Counted from the stretch's first letter, positions 33,061 to 41,138 are shown. The stretch: 52,345 nt of DNA from an uncultured Eubacteriales bacterium (GCA_949840345.1 CATKWX010000011.1:1-52345); one strand, 5' to 3'. Made by a program: numbers and translations. The notes: generated by a model from the letters alone, not told the origin.

Positions 33061-33240
33061 ATGAAGGGATATATATTAAATACAGACAAAGAATATGTAA
33101 ATAAAATAATAGAAGGAATATACAAAAAAAATGGACATTGTCCTTGTAGAGTTGTTATGGATGAAACAACCCTATGCCCTTGTGACGATTTTACAAAAAA
33201 TGGGATATGCAAATGTAATTTGTATATCCCAAAAAGTTAA
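33061..33240 (+). CDS. Ferredoxin-thioredoxin reductase catalytic-subunit-like small protein
   Basis: A 59-residue protein. GHCPCRVVMDETTLCPCDDF followed by KNGICKC gives three Cys pairs: CPC at 27-29, CPC at 39-41 and CKC at 50-52. The known FTR catalytic subunit has CPC-X16-CPC-X8-CHC, binding a 4Fe-4S cluster beside an active-site disulfide. Here the pattern is CPC-X9-CPC-X8-CKC, with a shorter first gap and Lys for His. AAGGAG lies 7 nt before the ATG. It directly follows trxA and is probably co-transcribed. Its last bases overlap the convergent traX-like gene by 3 bp, and a GGGATAT/ATATCCC hairpin lies in its 3' end. Confidence 0.8.
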   Translation: MKGYILNTDKEYVNKIIEGIYKKNGHCPCRVVMDETTLCPCDDFTKNGICKCNLYIPKS

Positions 33241-33914
33241 ATATAAACCATATTCCATAAAAGGTAAATTATTAATAAATGTGCAGGGTAGAAAATATAT
33301 AGGAAATACTTGATTTTTCTACCTTGCTTTTTATTATATAGATTAATAAAAAACAAAGAAAATAATGTAAATGCACATAAACAAGCATAAATAACAGCAT
33401 TACTATATTTATATATGAAATATGTATATTTACACATTGTGCATATTACAAATGAAAAATTCATAAGCACCTTATTATTTCTAAATATATAAAAAAGCAA
33501 AATTATCGCAACGCCATAAAAACCATAATCACAATTAATAAGTTCAGAAACTAAAGCAATACCAATACTTATAACTATAGATAAAAACTTAATAGAAAGT
33601 TTATCATAAATAATTATACAAAGTAATCCTAATAGCAATGTACCAAAAACGCTAATAGCAAATCCACTTGAAATTAAGTTATGGAAAAGCATAAATGGAA
33701 TTTGCGAAATAAGTGCAAAAATAAATAATCTAAAAACGTATTTTTTTACATTTTTAGTATGAATATATCCTTCACTTATTTGAAATGCAAAAATAGGGAA
33801 GGCAATTCTTCCTATGAAATTAAAAAAAGAAATCCTACCAGCATATATAAGATAACCAATATGGTCTAAAAACATAGTAAAACATGCAACTATTTTCAAC
33901 GCAAAACTAGACAT
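33237..33914 (-). CDS. TraX family membrane protein
   Basis: A 225-residue polytopic membrane protein with about eight hydrophobic segments. FALKIVACFTMFLDHIGYLI, FNFIGRIAFPIFAFQISEGY and the final YIFYPAHLLIIYLLW are the TraX signature. TraX acetylates F pilin in E. coli, but chromosomal homologs in Firmicutes have no proven substrate and are thought to be acyltransferases of surface molecules. GGAGG precedes the ATG on the minus strand. It overlaps the end of the convergent FTR-like gene by 3 bp. Confidence 0.88.
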   Translation of the reverse strand: MSSFALKIVACFTMFLDHIGYLIYAGRISFFNFIGRIAFPIFAFQISEGYIHTKNVKKYVFRLFIFALISQIPFMLFHNLISSGFAISVFGTLLLGLLCIIIYDKLSIKFLSIVISIGIALVSELINCDYGFYGVAIILLFYIFRNNKVLMNFSFVICTMCKYTYFIYKYSNAVIYACLCAFTLFSLFFINLYNKKQGRKIKYFLYIFYPAHLLIIYLLWNMVYI

Positions 33915-34030
33915 AAGAATAATCCTCCGTACACATATAATACACTAAATATATCATACAGAGAATTAAAATACAATAATAGATTTTTTATGTATTAGGA
34001 AAGTGTAGTAATCAACATATTGCAAACAAT

Positions 34031-34057
34031 GTAGGGAACGACGCCCTCGTCGTTCCG
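34031..34057 (+). repeat. Family A palindromic repeat
   Basis: GTAGGGAACGACGCCC then TCGTCGTTCCG; a near-perfect hairpin. Copies lie at 39186, 39751, 41615 and 42378 (inside a gene), with variants at 11148, 23917 and 25084. Here it is preceded by ATTGCAAACAAT, also shared with 23829. Confidence 0.88.
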
Positions 34058-34121
34058 CCTAAGCGTTACCACCTTTTGTCCTAAGAATTAATCTAGTATA
34101 AAAGTACAGCATAAATATATA

Positions 34122-34991
34122 TTATTTTTTTCTTAAATCCAATATACTAAAATTATTTTCTTTATAAATCTTGCATATGTTACAGTCTCTACACAAACAA
34201 ACCCTATTATCAAAAATAAGATTTAAAGTATTAATAAACTCATCTTCATTTGAATCTATTAAGTGGATATAAATTTTCTCAGGGAGCAGAGTAAGTAAAG
34301 TGTTTAGAGCATAATCATTTGAAGAAAACGATATATCTGATAAATATTTAGCTTCAAATATATGGTCATCCATATCAATTAAATTATGGAATTCATCTAT
34401 TAAAATAGACTCTTGATTAGTATAAACCAAATGAACAAGAGAAGTTTTACTTTCTTTAGAATTTATATATATTTTTAAAAGATTTACAAATTCTGCGTAC
34501 TCTCTTTCAACTAAATACTTACTCACACTGTAATCTACAGCATCATCTAATACACTTATATAGTCCTTTAATCTAAAATTAATAAAACCATCTAAAACCA
34601 TAGTTTTGTTATATATTATATATTTTAAAAACGAAATAAAAATTATATTTTTTCTATTGGAGAATTCTAAGTTTTCATCATCATTTAAAGCCTCTAGGCA
34701 TATATTACAAATTTTTGATTTTTCAATATCATTAAAATAAAAATAGTTAGAATTTATTATTCGTTTTACTAAGTTTTTTTCGTAAGAGCTAGTTATTATA
34801 TTAGAAAGTACTTCTGCAAGTTTAGAGTAGAATAAATCTATACTATTACCTCTATAATGAACTATTACATTTTGATAATTTTTAAAATTATTTTGGGACA
34901 AATATATATTATCTAGTTTAATATTCTCTAAATTATTTAGTAGAGTATTTATAGTATTAGAATTATTAGTTTTAATGCATATTGAATTCAT
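34122..34991 (-). CDS. ytxC: YtxC-like sporulation protein
   Basis: A 289-residue protein. LDGFINFRLKDYISVLDDAV, VSKYLVEREYAEFVNLLKIY, SLVHLVYTNQESILIDE and LNTLLTLLPEKIYIHL match the YtxC family of putative sporulation proteins. The tail has CLCRDCNIC, a small Cys cluster that could bind metal. The biochemical function of the family is unknown. Its ribosome-binding site AGAGGAG is part of the 3' arm of the terminator that closes the GH57 gene upstream. Confidence 0.8.
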   Translation of the reverse strand: MNSICIKTNNSNTINTLLNNLENIKLDNIYLSQNNFKNYQNVIVHYRGNSIDLFYSKLAEVLSNIITSSYEKNLVKRIINSNYFYFNDIEKSKICNICLEALNDDENLEFSNRKNIIFISFLKYIIYNKTMVLDGFINFRLKDYISVLDDAVDYSVSKYLVEREYAEFVNLLKIYINSKESKTSLVHLVYTNQESILIDEFHNLIDMDDHIFEAKYLSDISFSSNDYALNTLLTLLPEKIYIHLIDSNEDEFINTLNLIFDNRVCLCRDCNICKIYKENNFSILDLRKK

Positions 34992-34998
34992 AACTTAA

Positions 34999-35079
34999 AA
35001 AAACTCCTCTCACATATATGTAATATTATCTACTAAATAAAAATAGATATACATATTTTATTCTGTAAGAGGAGTTTTT
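34999..35079 (-). terminator. Terminator of the GH57 gene, overlapping the ytxC ribosome-binding site
   Basis: AAAAACTCCTCT (34999-35010) pairs over 12 bp with AGAGGAGTTTTT (35068-35079). Inner pairing TATCTA/TAGATA and ATATGTA/TACATAT extends the stem. On the minus strand the 3' arm reads AGAGGAG then T7, so it ends the GH57 transcript and also serves as the ytxC ribosome-binding site. Confidence 0.8.
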
Positions 35080-35090
35080 GAAACTTATCC

Positions 35091-36686
35091 TTAATAATAA
35101 ATCATATAATCAATGTCTTCGAAAATTTTATCTTTTTCATAAATACTTTTTAAAAATTCTTCATCAACATTATTATTTTTTAATTGATAATATAGTTTGG
35201 TAAACCTTCCAATGTGGTCTTTTATACGCTTCTTTGCGTAATCTACCATAGTTCCATTAGTAATTATAAATAACCAGTCACTACTTTGGGCTAAAAGTAA
35301 TTCTCTAGCACATTGATTTAAAGCGAATTTTTTAAGCTTATTTTTTTCATTAGGGAAGAGATGAGCTAATTCTACCATTCTATCTCCGGCTTTATGCAAA
35401 TGCCTATGAGCATAATCATTAGTTGGGTTTAACCAAACTTCGCTATATCCATTTGCACCCCAACTTGACCTACAAGGACTACAAATTTGAATTTCTGGGT
35501 ATTTATCTATATATTCACTAGGAGTAATTAATTTAAAATTAGAATCATCATAATAAATTTTCTTAAACAAAATATAAAGCCAATATGGACCTTCATACCA
35601 CCAATGCCCATAAAGTTCTGCATCATAAGGGCATACAACAATTGGGGGAGTATCCATAATTTCACTTAATTCTTTTATTTGAGATTGCCTGCAATCGAAA
35701 AAGTGACCTGCTTGCTTTTCAGCCGAATCCATTGCCCACTGAGGGTTATAATAGTCTTTAAAATCATTTTTAGATGTAATTCTATAATATTTAATACCAG
35801 TATCAACTCTAACTCCGTTAGAAGCTATATATGGTTTTATATAATCATAATCTGCTTCGTATCCAATATCTCTATAGAATTCTCTATAATTAAAATCGCC
35901 GGGATAGCCATTTATAGAACTCCATACTTGCCTTGAAGTATCAATATCACGACCAAATGCAACAATACCCTCAGGAGAAACTATAGGTGCAAAAGTTCCA
36001 TAAATAGGGGTAGGGTCGGCATATAGAATTCCATGAGATTCTGTAATTATATATTCTATACCAAATTCTTTTAAATATTTATCTGCTTCTGGAACATAAC
36101 CACATTCTGGCAACCAAATTCCACGAGGCTTTTTTCCAAAATATTTTTCATAGGTTTGTACTCCAACAGCAATTTGAGCTTTAACAGTTTTTTCATTAAC
36201 ATATAAAATTGGAAAATATCCATGAGTTGCGCCACAAGTAATAATTTCAAGTACGCCAATATCTTGAAAATACTTAAATGCATTAATTAAATTACAATTA
36301 TATACATCTTTAAAAATATGCAAATCATTACTATATCTATCAAAATAATATTTAGATAATTCATTTAATCTTTTATCTGACGCTGTTCTTTTTAATTCTT
36401 TTTTGCACAATTCTATATGAGATTTTAAATATTTTATATATCTATTTTGTAAAAGTGGACTTGCAAGCATAGAAAGAAGAGGAGGAGTAATAGACATTGT
36501 AATTCTAAAATCAACTTTTTCTTCTTCTAGTTTTTTAAAATTAATTAATAGGGGAATGTAAGTTTCAGAAATTGCCTCAAATAGCCATCGTTCTTCTAAA
36601 TAATCTTCACTTTCAGGGTGATGAACAAAGGGCAAATGAGCGTGCAAAATAAAACTAACATAACCTTTTATTTCTTTATTATTCAT
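35091..36686 (-). CDS. Glycoside hydrolase family 57, 1,4-alpha-glucan branching enzyme
   Basis: A 531-residue GH57 enzyme. GYVSFILHAHLPFVHHPES starts the barrel. RGIWLPECGYVPEADKYL (about 187-204) carries the expected nucleophile Glu, and YDAELYGHWWYEGPYWL (about 352-368) the acid/base Asp. A helical C-terminal domain holds SSWGANGYSEVWLNPTND and HLHKAGDRMVEL, typical of GH57 branching enzymes. It would make alpha-1,6 branches in glycogen. It lies 18 bp after the DUF4912 gene and near a divergent GT4 glucosyltransferase, a recurrent clostridial set. GGAGA precedes the ATG. Confidence 0.92.
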   Translation of the reverse strand: MNNKEIKGYVSFILHAHLPFVHHPESEDYLEERWLFEAISETYIPLLINFKKLEEEKVDFRITMSITPPLLSMLASPLLQNRYIKYLKSHIELCKKELKRTASDKRLNELSKYYFDRYSNDLHIFKDVYNCNLINAFKYFQDIGVLEIITCGATHGYFPILYVNEKTVKAQIAVGVQTYEKYFGKKPRGIWLPECGYVPEADKYLKEFGIEYIITESHGILYADPTPIYGTFAPIVSPEGIVAFGRDIDTSRQVWSSINGYPGDFNYREFYRDIGYEADYDYIKPYIASNGVRVDTGIKYYRITSKNDFKDYYNPQWAMDSAEKQAGHFFDCRQSQIKELSEIMDTPPIVVCPYDAELYGHWWYEGPYWLYILFKKIYYDDSNFKLITPSEYIDKYPEIQICSPCRSSWGANGYSEVWLNPTNDYAHRHLHKAGDRMVELAHLFPNEKNKLKKFALNQCARELLLAQSSDWLFIITNGTMVDYAKKRIKDHIGRFTKLYYQLKNNNVDEEFLKSIYEKDKIFEDIDYMIYY

Positions 36687-36704
36687 TATCTTTTCTCCAA
36701 TACA

Positions 36705-37676
36705 TTACTTAAATATGGATGTAGGGTTATTCAACATATCCTCATCACTATACATCTTGCCATATAATTTTTTATACGCATCATATATATTATAAATTTT
36801 ACCCATATTTCTAATAAACGATATATTAGCAATATCCTTTGAATGGGTTGCATTAGTTTTTACATTCCTAAAGTAAACAGTTTTAGCTTGTTTTTCAAAC
36901 AAAATATGGTCATTAGGACTTTCTATAACATTAGAAGATGCAACATAAATATAATTATTAGGTATAGATAAACTTTTAATTTTAGAGCGACGACCTAATT
37001 CAATAGTATATTCACATTTTGCATCATTAATATCTAAATACCAACAATTAGCAAAATCATTTATTTCAACTTCGAAGGTATAGTTTTGAGAATCATTATG
37101 AACTATTAATACAGGAACTGTATTATTAAAAAATTCTGTACCAAATTTTTCTACATAATTTTTTCTATCGTCATCAGAAATATCCCAGTAAATAAATAAT
37201 TTTTTTGGTGTTTGTGCTAAAATTTTAACAGTAGTTTCATTATATCTATATGGTAAATCATAATATTCTAAATTTTCTTCTACTTTATTTTTCTTTGTAG
37301 AGACACGGCGTGTTGTAGCTTTTTTCTTTGTTGCTGTTTTCTTTGCAGATGTTGTTTTAATATTTTTTTCTGCTTCTAAGGAAGATTTCTTTGACGTGGT
37401 GCTTTTTTTTGCAGGTGCTTTCTTTATGCTAGCTTTTTTTGTTGCCGTTTCTTCTACAACTGCTTTCTTTGTGGACACTTTCTTTGTTGATGTTTCCTTT
37501 GCGGCAGTCTTCTTTGTGGTTGCCTTTTTTGTTACTGTTTTCTCTGCGGTTGCTTTCTTTTTTGCAGCTGTACTTGTTTTTGCTACATTTGTAGGGGCAC
37601 GGCGTGCCGTGTCCCTTTTTTTTGTAGCAGTTTTTTCTTGAATCTCATTTTCTTTATCTTTTGCTTTTCTTGGCAT
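36705..37676 (-). CDS. DUF4912 protein with Lys/Thr/Ala-rich N-terminal region
   Basis: A 323-residue protein. Residues 1-140 are low-complexity repeats of the type TKKATTKKTAAKETSTKK, resembling histone H1 tails. From about residue 150 a DUF4912 domain follows (VKILAQTPKKLFIYWDIS, TFEVEINDFANCWYLDI, IELGRRSKIKSLSIPNNYIY). DUF4912 often lies beside GH57 enzymes and may bind glucan. Residues 21-29 (RDTARRAPT) are encoded by a palindromic repeat in reverse orientation. AGGAGG lies before the ATG. The basic tail might bind nucleic acid or acidic polymer; this is unproven. Confidence 0.85.
   Translation of the reverse strand: MPRKAKDKENEIQEKTATKKRDTARRAPTNVAKTSTAAKKKATAEKTVTKKATTKKTAAKETSTKKVSTKKAVVEETATKKASIKKAPAKKSTTSKKSSLEAEKNIKTTSAKKTATKKKATTRRVSTKKNKVEENLEYYDLPYRYNETTVKILAQTPKKLFIYWDISDDDRKNYVEKFGTEFFNNTVPVLIVHNDSQNYTFEVEINDFANCWYLDINDAKCEYTIELGRRSKIKSLSIPNNYIYVASSNVIESPNDHILFEKQAKTVYFRNVKTNATHSKDIANISFIRNMGKIYNIYDAYKKLYGKMYSDEDMLNNPTSIFK
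37591..37615 (+). repeat. In-frame palindromic repeat inside the DUF4912 gene
   Basis: GTAGGGGCACGGCGTGCCGT then GTCCC; the arms GGGGCACGGC and GCCGTGTCCC pair with one G-T or mismatch. On the minus strand it encodes the residues around RDTARRAPT in the basic tail. Confidence 0.8.
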
Positions 37677-37789
37677 TGAAATTTCCTCCTTAGTAAATAC
37701 GAATAAATTCTCTAACTTATATTATATCAAATACAAAATAAATTCAATAGAAAAAGATTAAAAAAAATATATTTTTTTGTAAATATTTA

Positions 37790-37818
37790 TTTACTTTTGT
37801 AATATTATCTTATACAAT
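37790..37818 (+). promoter_or_regulatory. Promoter of the GT4 gene
   Basis: TTTACT (37790-37795), 17-nt spacer, TACAAT (37813-37818), about 50 bp before the start at 37872. Confidence 0.5.
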
Positions 37819-37871
37819 GTAATTAAAGAAAAAATAATGCACAAAAGAAAATCATGAAAGGGGCTAAACAG

Positions 37872-39164
37872 ATGAAAATATTGATGCTAACATGGGAATA
37901 TCCACCAAGAATAGTTGGAGGGATAGCAAGAGTAGTACACGATTTATCAAAAAGATTAATTAAAGATGGTCATGATGTATATGTTATAACATATAAAGAT
38001 GGAGATGCACCAGAATTTGAAAACGACAAAGGTGTTAAAGTATATAGAGTTAACAATTACATGATAAATCCAAATAATTTCATAGATTGGGTTATGCAAT
38101 TAAACTTTAATATGATTGCAAAAGCAAATGAAATTATAGCAAAAGAAGGAAACTTTGATGTTATACATGCACACGACTGGTTAGTTGCATATTCTGCTAA
38201 AACTCTAAAAAATTCATATGGCACACCATTAGTATCAACAATACATGCAACAGAAGCTGGTAGAAATAGCGGTATACACGATGAAACACAAAGATATATA
38301 AACGATACAGAATGGTTATTAACATACGAATCATCTGAAGTTGTTGTTAATAGTAATTTTATGAAAAATGATATACAAAGATTATTTGGCTTACCTTTCG
38401 AAAAAATAAATGTAGTACCAAATGGAATAAATTTAACAAATTTTAATGGAGTTGAAAGAGATTACGAATTTAGAAGACAATATGCATTAGACAATGAAAA
38501 AATAATTCTATTTATGGGAAGATTAGTATATGAAAAAGGTGTTCAACATTTAATTTCTGCAATGCCAAAGATACTTGAAGGATACCACGACGCAAAATTA
38601 GTAATTGCAGGAAAAGGTGGAATGATAGACGAATTAAAAGCACAGGTTAATGCAATGGGAATAGGACATAAGGTATATTTCACAGGATACTTAAATCAAA
38701 AACAAGTATGTAAAATGTATAAATGTGCAGATGTTTCAGTATTTCCAAGCACATATGAACCATTTGGAATAGTTGCCCTAGAAGCAATGCTTGCAGGGGT
38801 TCCAACAGTTGTTTCAGATGTAGGTGGACTAAATGAAATAGTAGACCATGGAGTAAACGGAATGAAAAGTTATGCGGGAAATCCTAATTCACTTGCGGAC
38901 TCAATTTTAGCATTATTAAAAAATCCTGCATTATGTGATAGTGTTACAAAAAAAGCAAAAGCAAAAGTAAAAGAAGAATATAACTGGACAAAAATTGCAC
39001 AAGATACACACTTTATATATCAAAAAGCAATTTGTCAAACAATGGCAGAACGTCAAGCAAACCAAATAGCGCAAGAAAAGGCAAAGAAAGCAAAGAAGGC
39101 AAAAAATACAGAAGGCGAGATAACAAACCTTCTATCCTTCAAAAAAAGACATGCCTACGCATAG
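37872..39164 (+). CDS. GT4 family glycosyltransferase, glycogen/starch synthase-like
   Basis: A 430-residue GT-B enzyme. MKILMLTWEYPPRIVGGIAR is the donor-side N terminus of starch-synthase-like GT4/GT5 proteins. VIHAHDWLVAYSAKTL, VVPNGINLTNF, FMGRLVYEKGVQHLI, PSTYEPFGIVALEAMLAG and SDVGGLNEIV follow, including the E-X7-E nucleotide-sugar motif. The C-terminal tail is basic (AKKAKKAKN). Given the GH57 branching enzyme and DUF4912 gene directly upstream on the other strand, it is likely an alpha-1,4-glucan synthase. The ATG at 37872 follows AAAGGGG; the ATG at 37854 precedes that site. Confidence 0.88.
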   Translation: MKILMLTWEYPPRIVGGIARVVHDLSKRLIKDGHDVYVITYKDGDAPEFENDKGVKVYRVNNYMINPNNFIDWVMQLNFNMIAKANEIIAKEGNFDVIHAHDWLVAYSAKTLKNSYGTPLVSTIHATEAGRNSGIHDETQRYINDTEWLLTYESSEVVVNSNFMKNDIQRLFGLPFEKINVVPNGINLTNFNGVERDYEFRRQYALDNEKIILFMGRLVYEKGVQHLISAMPKILEGYHDAKLVIAGKGGMIDELKAQVNAMGIGHKVYFTGYLNQKQVCKMYKCADVSVFPSTYEPFGIVALEAMLAGVPTVVSDVGGLNEIVDHGVNGMKSYAGNPNSLADSILALLKNPALCDSVTKKAKAKVKEEYNWTKIAQDTHFIYQKAICQTMAERQANQIAQEKAKKAKKAKNTEGEITNLLSFKKRHAYA

Positions 39165-39185
39165 CATAAATGTATTGCAAACGTT

Positions 39186-39294
39186 GTAGGGAACGACGCC
39201 CTCGTCGTTCCGTTAATTAATAGTTAATAGTGAATAATACAAAATTTGCCTATGGCAAATTTTGATGTAGGGGTCGGCGTCCTCGACGACCCGT
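39186..39294 (+). repeat. Family A and family B repeats in tandem
   Basis: Family A at 39186-39212, then TTAATAGTGAATAAT-type units, an AAAATTTGCC...GGCAAATTTT palindrome, and family B GTAGGGGTCGGCGTCC...GACGACCCG at 39268-39294. The same module order occurs at 50100-50290. No gene in this 184-bp gap. Confidence 0.82.
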
Positions 39295-39348
39295 TCCCCA
39301 AAGGAATACCCTAACAATATTAATAATTAATAAATAGGAGGAAAAACA

Positions 39349-39684
39349 ATGTACGTATACGACCAAGCAAATGAATTAGCCAAAAGCTTAAAAGAAAGCA
39401 AAGAATATTTGGAATATAAAAAAGCAAAAGAAGAAGTAAAATCAGTACCAGAATTAAAAGAAAAAATAGATGAATTTGAAAAAATAAGATACGAAACACA
39501 AGTACTAGCATTACAAGGAGAAGAACAAAGCGAAGAAAAAATGAAAAAGTTACAAGAGCTATATCAAATATTAATGCAAAACCCAAAAGTAAAAGATTAT
39601 TTCGATATAGAAGTAAGATTTAATGTGATGCTAGCAGATGTTAATAAGATAATAGGTGAAGCAGTAAAAGATGTGTTGCAATAA
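39349..39684 (+). CDS. YlbF/YmcA family protein
   Basis: A 111-residue helical protein. YDQANELAKSLKESKEYLEY, ELKEKIDEFEKIRYE and a final MLADVNKIIGEAVKDVL are the Com_YlbF signature. In Bacillus, YlbF, YmcA and YaaT form a complex that alters RNase Y processing and affects competence, biofilm and sporulation. Single clostridial members may act with RNase Y too, which is an inference. AGGAGG lies before the ATG. A large inverted-repeat element begins 18 bp after its stop. Confidence 0.88.
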   Translation: MYVYDQANELAKSLKESKEYLEYKKAKEEVKSVPELKEKIDEFEKIRYETQVLALQGEEQSEEKMKKLQELYQILMQNPKVKDYFDIEVRFNVMLADVNKIIGEAVKDVLQ

Positions 39685-39702
39685 ATGCAAATATCTATGA
39701 GC

Positions 39703-39873
39703 ATAGCTAATTATAATAATATTTTTTATTCCGTTCTCCAAGGCGTTTGTGTAGGGAACGACGCCCTCGTCGTTCCGTTGGCTAAACAAACTTTTTGTGA
39801 CACACTCTACCATAATTACAGACAGAATTTGACCATAGTCGAACTCGTAAAAAATATTATTATAATTAGCTAT
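39703..39873. repeat. MITE-like element with 26-bp perfect terminal inverted repeats
   Basis: The arms begin ATAGCTAATTATAATAATAT (39703 on, 26 nt) and match 39848-39873 perfectly as reverse complement. The 119-bp interior holds a family A palindrome (39751-39777) and no open frame of note. No clear target-site duplication is visible. Confidence 0.8.
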
Positions 39874-39938
39874 ATTAAGATATATTGCAGATCTTATGCT
39901 TATTTAAAAATTATACATATACAAAAGAAAGGATAAAT

Positions 39939-40625
39939 ATGGAATATATAATAATAATTGTAATTTCAATAATTCTTATATTACTTTTAAAGAAAATATT
40001 TAGCATAAAAATATCAAACTTAAAAAACTACAAAGATAGTGAAGAGCTAATTGCTCTATCAGATAAATTTCCTAAGAATTTAGAGTTAACAAAAGAAATA
40101 CTAAAAAAACTAAACAATGAAAATATAACAATAAAAGAAAATTTAGATTCTGAAACTAGCTTATACATATCATTAACAAATACAATATCAATATCTTCAA
40201 AGAAAAACAGCTGTGCAAGAATACAAACAATAGCACACGAGTGCATACATTCAATTCAAAATAGATGTATTCATATAGCAAATTTTGTAATATCAAACAT
40301 ATATATTTTATATTTCTTTATAATTTCAATATTAACACTATTAAACATAATAAAAAATCCATTAATATATTTAGTAATACTTGTAATAATAGGATTTATT
40401 CAATTTACAATAAGAGCATTTCTAGAAATAGATGCCATGACTAAAGCAAAATATTTAGCAAAAGAATATTTAGAAGCAAAAGAAATAATTTCAAAAGAAC
40501 AAATAAATTTACTTTGCAATGAATACGAGAAAATAAATAAAATGGGAATACCTTTTTATGTATGGAATTTGTTTACTGGTAATATGATAAAAATAATAAT
40601 ATATGCAATAATCGCAGTAATCTAA
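39939..40625 (+). CDS. Membrane zinc metallopeptidase, YugP-like
   Basis: A 228-residue membrane protein. Residues 2-22 form one membrane segment. IAHECIHSIQ gives the HExxH zinc site (His100, Glu101, His104). Two hydrophobic segments near 110-135 and 138-160 follow, then FLEIDAMTKAKYLA with the expected third ligand Glu. A last membrane segment lies at 210-228. The layout matches the YugP-type neutral zinc metallopeptidase family. Substrate unknown. The ATG at 39939 follows AGAAAGGA; longer upstream frames enter the repeat region. It is convergent with the RelE-like toxin gene. Confidence 0.82.
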   Translation: MEYIIIIVISIILILLLKKIFSIKISNLKNYKDSEELIALSDKFPKNLELTKEILKKLNNENITIKENLDSETSLYISLTNTISISSKKNSCARIQTIAHECIHSIQNRCIHIANFVISNIYILYFFIISILTLLNIIKNPLIYLVILVIIGFIQFTIRAFLEIDAMTKAKYLAKEYLEAKEIISKEQINLLCNEYEKINKMGIPFYVWNLFTGNMIKIIIYAIIAVI

Positions 40626-40648
40626 TTATAAGTTTCATAAATTTCTTT

Positions 40649-40897
40649 TCAGTGACCAACATTTAAAATTAGAATAGTAATTAATTCGTCTTCTATATTT
40701 GCAATCAACCTATAATTTCCTATTCTATATCGCCACTTGCCCGACATATTAGCCGTTAAGCATTTTCCATATAATCTAGGATTAGCACATCCTTCAAGAT
40801 TTTTTTCAATCCATCCAATTATTAATGCAGACGTATATTTGTCTAATTTTTTTAAGGCTTTTTTTGCCTTATCTGTAAATACTACTTTATACTTCAT
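40649..40897 (-). CDS. RelE/ParE-type toxin, C-terminally truncated
   Basis: An 82-residue protein of the RelE fold: MKYKVVFTDKAKKALKKLDK, GKWRYRIGNYRLIANIEDE and ILILNVGH. Family members normally continue with HR-x-E/D-x-Y. Here VGH is followed by TGA (40651-40649), and the codons beyond it read KEIYETYN. So the conserved Arg codon appears changed to a stop and the catalytic-region Tyr is lost. TGA is otherwise almost unused as a stop here. The start abuts the antitoxin stop (TAAATG), with AAAGGAG inside the antitoxin gene. The toxin may be inactive. It would otherwise cleave mRNA on ribosomes (RelE) or act on gyrase (ParE). Confidence 0.85.
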   Translation of the reverse strand: MKYKVVFTDKAKKALKKLDKYTSALIIGWIEKNLEGCANPRLYGKCLTANMSGKWRYRIGNYRLIANIEDELITILILNVGH

Positions 40898-41116
40898 TTA
40901 TAAACCCAACTCCTTTTTTACTTCTTCAAGAGTATAGGTTTTTGGATTTTTCTTATACTCTGCTATAGCTTTTTCATAACACTTTAAGTCATATTCATTT
41001 TCTATTTTTTCTAAAACAGCATTTCTGATTAAATCTGATAAAGAAATATTATTCATATCTGCGTAGGCTTTTATAAGTTTTGTATCTTCATCAGTTAGTC
41101 GAACTGAAATAGTCAT
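40898..41116 (-). CDS. RelB/DinJ-type antitoxin
   Basis: A 72-residue protein. MTISVRLTDEDTKLIKAYAD followed by MNNISLSDLIRNAVLEKIE is a ribbon-helix-helix domain as in RelB/DinJ antitoxins. The C-terminal part (YKKNPKTYTLEEVKKELGL) would wrap the toxin. The start at 41116 follows AAGGAG; a longer frame to 41167 runs into the promoter. It is immediately upstream of the toxin. An 8+3+8 palindrome overlaps its promoter, indicating autorepression. Confidence 0.88.
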   Translation of the reverse strand: MTISVRLTDEDTKLIKAYADMNNISLSDLIRNAVLEKIENEYDLKCYEKAIAEYKKNPKTYTLEEVKKELGL

Positions 41117-41138
41117 AATAATCAACTCCTTTTTTAAT

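Noticed and set aside
39685..39938. Protein-coding extension of the metallopeptidase into the upstream gap
   Set aside because: The upstream codons lie just after the 26-bp inverted-repeat element, and AGAAAGGA marks the start at 39939.
40649..40651. Recoding of TGA as an amino acid
   Set aside because: No other gene here has an in-frame TGA, and relA ends in TGATGA; rare TGA use alone does not imply recoding.
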